Source: Chitinilyticum litopenaei DSM 21440
GTDB lineage: Bacteria; Pseudomonadota; Gammaproteobacteria; Burkholderiales; Chitinibacteraceae
NCBI RefSeq assembly: GCF_000428145.1
Contig: NZ_ATZJ01000011.1
Span: forward strand, 49,480 to 113,479
DNA length: 64,000 bases
Direction of reading: 5' to 3'
How positions within the stretch are numbered: the stretch's first letter is position 1; each line of letters starts with the position of its first letter. The position numbers and the translations under genes are program-made. This document shows, piece after piece, positions 59,872 through 64,000 of this stretch. The notes beneath the pieces were generated by a model, which had not been told where the DNA came from, did not search any database, and saw only the letters and a list, made by a program, of their open reading frames with translations.

Positions 59872-61356
59872 TTACGAAGAGCAACTGACAGCCAGTGTCC
59901 TGGCCCAGTCAGGCGGCAAGGCGGCATAGCTGGCGAATTCGCTGCGCTCGACAAACGGTTCGGCCAGGCAGGCCTGCAGGCGGGCGATCTCGCGGTAATC
60001 CTGCTCGTCCTCGGCCAGGCGGATGGCCTGCTCGGCCAGATGATTGCGCAGCACATAGGCCGGGTTGGCGGCCAGCATGGCGGCCTTGCGCTCGGCTGGC
60101 GCTTGCGGGTCGGCCGCCAGGCGCGCCCGGTAACGCGCATGCCAGCCGGCAAAGCCGGCCCGGTCGAGGAGCTGGTCACGCAGCGCTGCCGGCAGCTCCG
60201 GCTGATCGGCCGCATGGCTCAGGCTGCGCCAGAAAATGGTCCAGTCGCTGCGTCCGGCGGCCAGCAGGCCCTGCAGGTCGTCATAGAGCGTCCAGTCGTC
60301 ATCCTGCCAGTCGCGCAAGCCCAGCTTGGCGGCAAGCCGCTGACCCATGGCGCGCTCGAAGGCCGGCTGGAATTCGTCCAGCGCAGCCAGGATGTCTTCA
60401 CGGCAAAGCAGTGCCATGAAGGCCTGGCCCAGGCAGTACAGGTTCCACAGCACGATGCGCGGCTGCTGGTCGTAGGCGTAGCGGCCGCGCTCATCGGAAT
60501 GATTGCAGATGTGGCCCGCGTCAAAACCGTCGAGAAAGCCGAAGGGGCCATAGTCCAGCGTCAGCCCCAGCACCGACATGTTGTCGCTGTTGAGTACGCC
60601 GTGGCAGAAACCGACCGCCTGCCAGCCGGCCACCAGCCCGGCGCTGCGGCTGATGATGGCGGAGAGCAGCGCACGGTAAGGCTGCGCCGCCTCGCGGCAT
60701 TCGGGAAAGTGCCGGGCGATGGTCCAGTCGGCCAGTTCACGCACGCGCTCGGCTTCGCCGCGGTAATACCAGTATTCGAAGTGACCAAAGCGCAGGAAAC
60801 TGGGCGCAGCGCGGCTGACGATGGCCGCCGTTTCACGCCGTTCGCGCCAGACCGGCTGTTCCGGCGCATGCACCAGCGCCAGGGCACGCGTGGTCGGGAT
60901 GCCGAGGGCATGCATGGCTTCGCTGCACAGGTATTCGCGGATGGATGAGCGCAGCACCGCCCGGCCGTCGGCGCGGCGCGAGTAGGGCGTGGGGCCGGCC
61001 CCCTTGAGCTGCAGCTCCCAGGGGCGGCTGGCCGGATCGCTGAATTCGGCACACAGCAGGGCGCGACCGTCACCCAGTTGCGGCACATAGACGCCAAACT
61101 GGTGGCCGGCGTACACGGAGGCGCGCGGCGGATGGGCGACCAGTGGCACATTGCCGGCCAGCAGTTCGGCCAGTTCCGGTCCGTGCGCCTCGACGCTTGG
61201 ATGCAGACCCAGCTCGCTGGCTAGTGAGCCATTCCAGGCTGCCAGGCGTGGCGCCGGCACCGGCGTTGCTGCGACCAGCCCGGAAAAGGCGTCGCCGAGG
61301 GCGCTGAAGCCCGGCTGGCGCGGCAAGTGGCTTAGAATGTGCGGCGTGTGTGACAT
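59872..61356 (-). CDS. selO: Protein adenylyltransferase SelO (YdiU)
   Basis: 494 residues; pseudokinase-fold enzyme that AMPylates proteins, linked to redox stress. Family motifs: ASVYAGHQFGVYVPQLGDGR, LKGAGPTPYSRRADGRAVLR, SIREYLCSEAMHALGIPTTR, NSDNMSVLGLTLDYGPFGFL. The protein ends SCSS, matching the conserved C-terminal cysteine motif of bacterial SelO, which is CxU in eukaryotes. It is divergent from ybaK across 73 bp. Confidence 0.96.
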   Translation of the reverse strand: MSHTPHILSHLPRQPGFSALGDAFSGLVAATPVPAPRLAAWNGSLASELGLHPSVEAHGPELAELLAGNVPLVAHPPRASVYAGHQFGVYVPQLGDGRALLCAEFSDPASRPWELQLKGAGPTPYSRRADGRAVLRSSIREYLCSEAMHALGIPTTRALALVHAPEQPVWRERRETAAIVSRAAPSFLRFGHFEYWYYRGEAERVRELADWTIARHFPECREAAQPYRALLSAIISRSAGLVAGWQAVGFCHGVLNSDNMSVLGLTLDYGPFGFLDGFDAGHICNHSDERGRYAYDQQPRIVLWNLYCLGQAFMALLCREDILAALDEFQPAFERAMGQRLAAKLGLRDWQDDDWTLYDDLQGLLAAGRSDWTIFWRSLSHAADQPELPAALRDQLLDRAGFAGWHARYRARLAADPQAPAERKAAMLAANPAYVLRNHLAEQAIRLAEDEQDYREIARLQACLAEPFVERSEFASYAALPPDWARTLAVSCSS

Positions 61357-61429
61357 TGACAGTGGCTCGTTAAGTTGACTGTTTTAGTCGGATATTTTAT
61401 CCGGCTTTGCCGCAACAGGCGAGTCGTGA

Positions 61430-61942
61430 ATGGAAAAGGGCATGACAGAGAAACACGACAAGTATCCGGTCACGACGGCGATTCGCGCCCTGCGCGCAGC
61501 CGGCGTGGCCTTCGAGCCGCATCACTATGATTACGTGGAAAAGGGCGGCACCGAGGTGTCGGCGCGCGAGCTGGGGGTGGACGAACATTGCGTCATCAAG
61601 ACGCTGGTGATGGAAGACGAGCGCAAGCAGCCCTTGGTGGTGCTGATGCACGGTGATTGCGAGGTCTCGACCAAGACGCTGGCGCGGCTGCTGCAGGTCA
61701 AGAGCATCGCCCCATGCAGCCCGGAGGTGGCCAGCCGGCATTCCGGCTATCTGGTCGGCGGCACCTCGCCCTTCGGCACGAAGCGCCGCATGCCGGTGTA
61801 TGTCGAGGCCGGCGTGCTGGCCTTGCCGAAAATCTACATCAATGGCGGCAAGCGCGGCTTTCTGGTGTCCCTGGCCCCCGAGGCCCTGACCCGTGTGCTG
61901 GGCGCGCAAGCCGTCGAGGTGGCCTTGCCGCATGAAGCGTGA
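61430..61942 (+). CDS. ybaK: Cys-tRNA(Pro)/aminoacyl-tRNA deacylase YbaK
   Basis: 170 residues (166 if ATG 61442 is used). It is a trans-editing enzyme that hydrolyses mischarged Cys-tRNA-Pro. The YbaK/EbsC fold is seen in ARELGVDEHCVIKTLVMEDE with the conserved lysine, SGYLVGGTSPFGTKRRMPVY and INGGKRGFLVSLAPEAL. Both starts have a purine-rich site upstream. It stands alone; a family D element follows. Confidence 0.93.
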   Translation: MEKGMTEKHDKYPVTTAIRALRAAGVAFEPHHYDYVEKGGTEVSARELGVDEHCVIKTLVMEDERKQPLVVLMHGDCEVSTKTLARLLQVKSIAPCSPEVASRHSGYLVGGTSPFGTKRRMPVYVEAGVLALPKIYINGGKRGFLVSLAPEALTRVLGAQAVEVALPHEA

Positions 61943-61944
61943 TG

Positions 61945-62066
61945 CTGATTGGCAAGACGGTTCAGCACCTCATGCCCGCGCAGGCGGTCATCGCGCATTG
62001 ACGCGGCTCCCGCCCGCGCGGGAACGGTGATGTTCACCGTTTGCCGAGCCTGGTTGCCGATCAGGA
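61945..62066. repeat. Family D element, diverged copy
   Basis: Ends CTGATTGGCAAGACGGTTCA and TTGCCGATCAG are inverted; the centre holds a CATGCCCGCGCAGGCGG/CCCGCCCGCGCGGGAAC hairpin. It is similar in design to the copy at 10369, without a clear target duplication. Confidence 0.55.
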
Positions 62067-62074
62067 GATTGATT

Positions 62075-62123
62075 GGGTATTGCGCTGCAGCCTTTTCCAG
62101 GAAAAGGCTGTGGCTATATACCC
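62075..62123. repeat. Family B GGGTAT hairpin overlapping a gene end
   Basis: GGGTATTGCGCTGCAGCC and AAGGCTGTGGCTATATACCC form the arms. The right arm encodes the last residues (GI) and the TAG stop of the minus-strand REC-TPR gene. Confidence 0.8.
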
Positions 62124-63763
62124 TTCGCAGGTTCCGGCTTCTTGCCGCCAAGCAGCTCGTCCAGATCGCGACGGAGATTGTGCAGCACGCTTTCTTCGAT
62201 GCTGTCTTGCAGGCGGCCGATGAATTCGTCGGCCCGATGCAGCAGGTGGCGCCGTTCCGCGGCGTCGCCATGGCCGGCTTTCAGGTATTTCAGCGCCGAG
62301 TGCGTGGCCGAGAGCATCAGCCGCGTGTTGTGCGTGCTTTCGGCGGCCGGCATCAACAGGCGCAGTGCTTCTTCCAGCTGGTTGTCCAGCAAGAGCTTCA
62401 CGCCCTGGTTGTTCAGCTCGCTGACCTCCTGGCCCACCTCCTGGATGTAGGCGCCCCAGGCCGGGCGCTGGTTGGCGGCGCTTTCCAGCATGCCGGAAAT
62501 GTGCCGTGTGGTGACAAAGCGCCGGGCCAGGCCATCCAGCCAGGAGTAGGGCGGGGTCGCGGGATTGGGTGTTTCGCCCTCGACGCTGGGCGGTGACAGC
62601 AGGTCTGCGCACATGATGAAGCTGACGCCCAGTTCCAGCGTGAAGTCGGGCAGGGTGAACTGGGTGGCGACGGCCGCCAGTGCATCGGTCTTGCCGGAAT
62701 ACAGCGCATTGGCCAGATTGCCGATGGCGCGGTTGACCGGCGTGTCGTCGCGGCGTGTCAGTTCCTGCACCATGCGCAGGTATTTGTCGGCCTCGCCGCC
62801 GCCATCCGGATCGCGCCGCGCCGCCAGCGCCAGTTGCAGCACGGTATCGGCGGACAGGCTGGCCGAGTTGCCGCCCACGGTGACGGCGCGCTCGAGAAAC
62901 TGCTTGGCCTTGCCGGAGTTGCCCAGCATGTTGGCGAGATTCCCGGCCTTCTGCAGGCGCGAGACATTGTTCGGCGTGATGGCGAGGCACTTGTCGAAAA
63001 TGGCCATGGCTTCGTCCAGCCTGCCATCGGCCATATACATCGACGCCAGTGCTTCATAGGCGTCGACATAATGGGCGTGCTCGACGATGGCGGATTGCAG
63101 CGTGGCCTCGGCCTTGTTCTTGTGACCCATGCGGTTCAGCGTGCGCGCCAGCCCCAGTTTGGCCCAGGGCACCACGCGCTGCTGCAGGATGGCTTCGAAC
63201 ATCTGCTTGGCCTCGTCCAGCCGGCCGGCTTCAAGCAGCAGGTTCGACAGCAGGCGCAAGAGGTCGTTGCGAAATTGCGCATTGCCCTGCTGCAGCAGTT
63301 TGTAGCCTTCGGCAATCGCATCGCTGAGCCGGTCGGCATTGATCAGGTCGTAGATGGGTTTCAGATAGCGCTTTCTGGCCCAGGCCAGGGCGAGCCGGTC
63401 GCTGAGCCGCGCGCTGGTGAAGGGTTTGATCAGGTAGTCGTCGGGGCCGATTTCGGCGACCGCCACCACCTTTTCGTAGGAGGCTTCGGCGGTGATCATG
63501 ATCCAGATGGTGTACAGCGGCAGCTCGCCCGAATGGCGCAATTCTTCGAGCAATTCCTGCCCGTTCATGCCTTCGCCGAAGTGGTAGTCGCAGAGCACGA
63601 CATCGTATTCACCGTTGTGCAGGCGCCGGCGGGTTTCTCCAATGCTGCTGGCCGCATCCACGCGGTTGATGCCGCAGCCGGCCAGCGTCATGCGCACCGA
63701 CTGGCGCACGGTAGGTGCGTCGTCAGCAACAAGGACACGGGCTTGCGTGAGTTCATCCGCCAT
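62114..63763 (-). CDS. Response regulator with TPR repeats
   Basis: 549 residues. The receiver domain (about 8-130) has VLVADDAPTVRQSVRMTLAG, the phosphoacceptor in VVLCDYHFGEGMNG and the lysine in YLIKPFTSARL. The next 400 residues are TPR-type helical repeats (LSNLLLEAGRLDEAKQMFEA, LASMYMADGRLDEAMAIFDK, LANMLGNSGKAKQFLERAV). It has no DNA-binding or enzymatic output, so it probably works by protein contacts, as in some pilus or chemotaxis regulators. ATG 63763 is the start. Its stop lies within a family B hairpin. No kinase is adjacent. Confidence 0.88.
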   Translation of the reverse strand: MADELTQARVLVADDAPTVRQSVRMTLAGCGINRVDAASSIGETRRRLHNGEYDVVLCDYHFGEGMNGQELLEELRHSGELPLYTIWIMITAEASYEKVVAVAEIGPDDYLIKPFTSARLSDRLALAWARKRYLKPIYDLINADRLSDAIAEGYKLLQQGNAQFRNDLLRLLSNLLLEAGRLDEAKQMFEAILQQRVVPWAKLGLARTLNRMGHKNKAEATLQSAIVEHAHYVDAYEALASMYMADGRLDEAMAIFDKCLAITPNNVSRLQKAGNLANMLGNSGKAKQFLERAVTVGGNSASLSADTVLQLALAARRDPDGGGEADKYLRMVQELTRRDDTPVNRAIGNLANALYSGKTDALAAVATQFTLPDFTLELGVSFIMCADLLSPPSVEGETPNPATPPYSWLDGLARRFVTTRHISGMLESAANQRPAWGAYIQEVGQEVSELNNQGVKLLLDNQLEEALRLLMPAAESTHNTRLMLSATHSALKYLKAGHGDAAERRHLLHRADEFIGRLQDSIEESVLHNLRRDLDELLGGKKPEPAKGI

Positions 63764-63874
63764 GATGGCAACCGGTAAGGGCCAATACATCAAAATATCG
63801 GCTATTTCCCGGCTGGCTCAAGGGTTTTCTGCGATCTTTACGGGCAAGTGTCGTGAAATGGCGTGCAGAAACGC

Positions 63875-63904
63875 AAAAACCCCGATCTTGCGATCGGGGT
63901 TTTT
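63875..63904 (-). terminator. Terminator of tRNA-Leu
   Basis: AAAAACCCCGATC / GATCGGGGTTTTT, a 13-bp perfect stem with a 4-nt loop, 10 bp beyond the tRNA 3' end on the minus strand. Confidence 0.9.
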
Positions 63905-63913
63905 GCCGGAATC

Positions 63914-64000
63914 TGGTGCCCAAGAGAAGACTCGAACTTCCACGCCCTTGCGAGCGCTAGGACCTGAACCTAGTGCGTCTACCAATTCCGCCACCTGGGC
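63914..64000 (-). tRNA. tRNA-Leu(CAG)
   Basis: 87 nt read on the minus strand from the window edge. Acceptor stem GCCCAGG/CCTTGGGC pairing, D-arm with GGTAGACGC, anticodon loop TTCAGGT (CAG), the long variable arm typical of tRNA-Leu (GCGCTCGCAAGGGCGT), T-arm GTTCGAGTC and an encoded CCA end. It appears complete at the window boundary. Confidence 0.95.

Overview
The window is 64 kb of high-GC chromosome from a Gram-negative bacterium. Gene families and pairings point to a betaproteobacterium: a sulfite reductase paired with a DUF934 gene, a small neisserial/burkholderial-type porin, a PhaM-like PHB protein, accA overlapping tilS, bfd next to two bfr genes, UbiB, and a malic enzyme fused to a phosphotransacetylase-like domain. 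A member of the Neisseriales is plausible, but that is inference. There are no rRNA genes, prophage, plasmid functions or CRISPR arrays. Most of the window is housekeeping and metabolic genes.

Layout. 1-4.6 kb: 3' part of priA, an orphan fliW, accA and tilS. 4.7-8.4 kb: a predicted zinc-starvation (Zrg/PA4063-type) operon on the minus strand, split by a block of repeats. 8.5-10.3 kb: small accessory genes of lower GC (a SUKH-type protein, an unknown protein, DUF1653). 10.7-15.3 kb: alaS, then an iron-storage cluster (bfd and two complementary bacterioferritin subunits) behind Fur-like boxes. 15.6-20.8 kb: pepN, then cysI and DUF934. 21.4-27.7 kb: a signalling locus with a DUF5939-type adenylate cyclase broken by an in-frame amber codon, a hybrid histidine kinase with three tandem FixL-like PAS domains, and a translationally coupled REC-HD-GYP protein. 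27.8-32.3 kb: a small protein, a porin and a copper operon (copA-copZ-CsoR-like). 32.4-39.9 kb: folA, an amino-acid permease and the arginine succinyltransferase pathway astA-astD-astB-astE behind a perfect ARG box. 39.9-49.9 kb: GFA protein, CapA-like and NlpC/P60 proteins, ubiB, an HD-GYP-like protein, mltA, phaM-like, maeB. 50-55.4 kb: a chemoreceptor with a C-terminal sensor, a TerB-like protein, a thioesterase, uspA coupled to a radical SAM gene, an XRE regulator and a DUF455 protein. 55.4-64 kb: a PepSY-regulator-kinase operon, a PiT phosphate transporter, selO, ybaK, a REC-TPR protein and tRNA-Leu(CAG).

The most striking genome-level feature is the density of short palindromic repeats between genes. 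Four families recur. Family A is a composite of about 115 bp: REP-type GAGCGAGCTTGCTCGCGA palindromes inside 16-bp terminal inverted repeats. Family B is a hairpin of about 48 bp beginning GGGTAT, with arms that contain GGCTGYAGCC. Family C is the CACAGAG palindrome. Family D is a MITE-like element with CCTGATTAG ends. Copies nest in each other (one D copy lies inside a C copy with an 8-bp target duplication) and sometimes supply the stop codon and last residues of the neighbouring gene.

Functionally, the window links oxygen/redox sensing to c-di-GMP turnover, metal homeostasis (Zn, Fe, Cu), and arginine uptake and catabolism. The best candidates for new biology are the triple heme-PAS kinase locus, the cysteine-less CsoR-like repressor in a copper operon, the reciprocal bacterioferritin pair, and the family B and D repeats.
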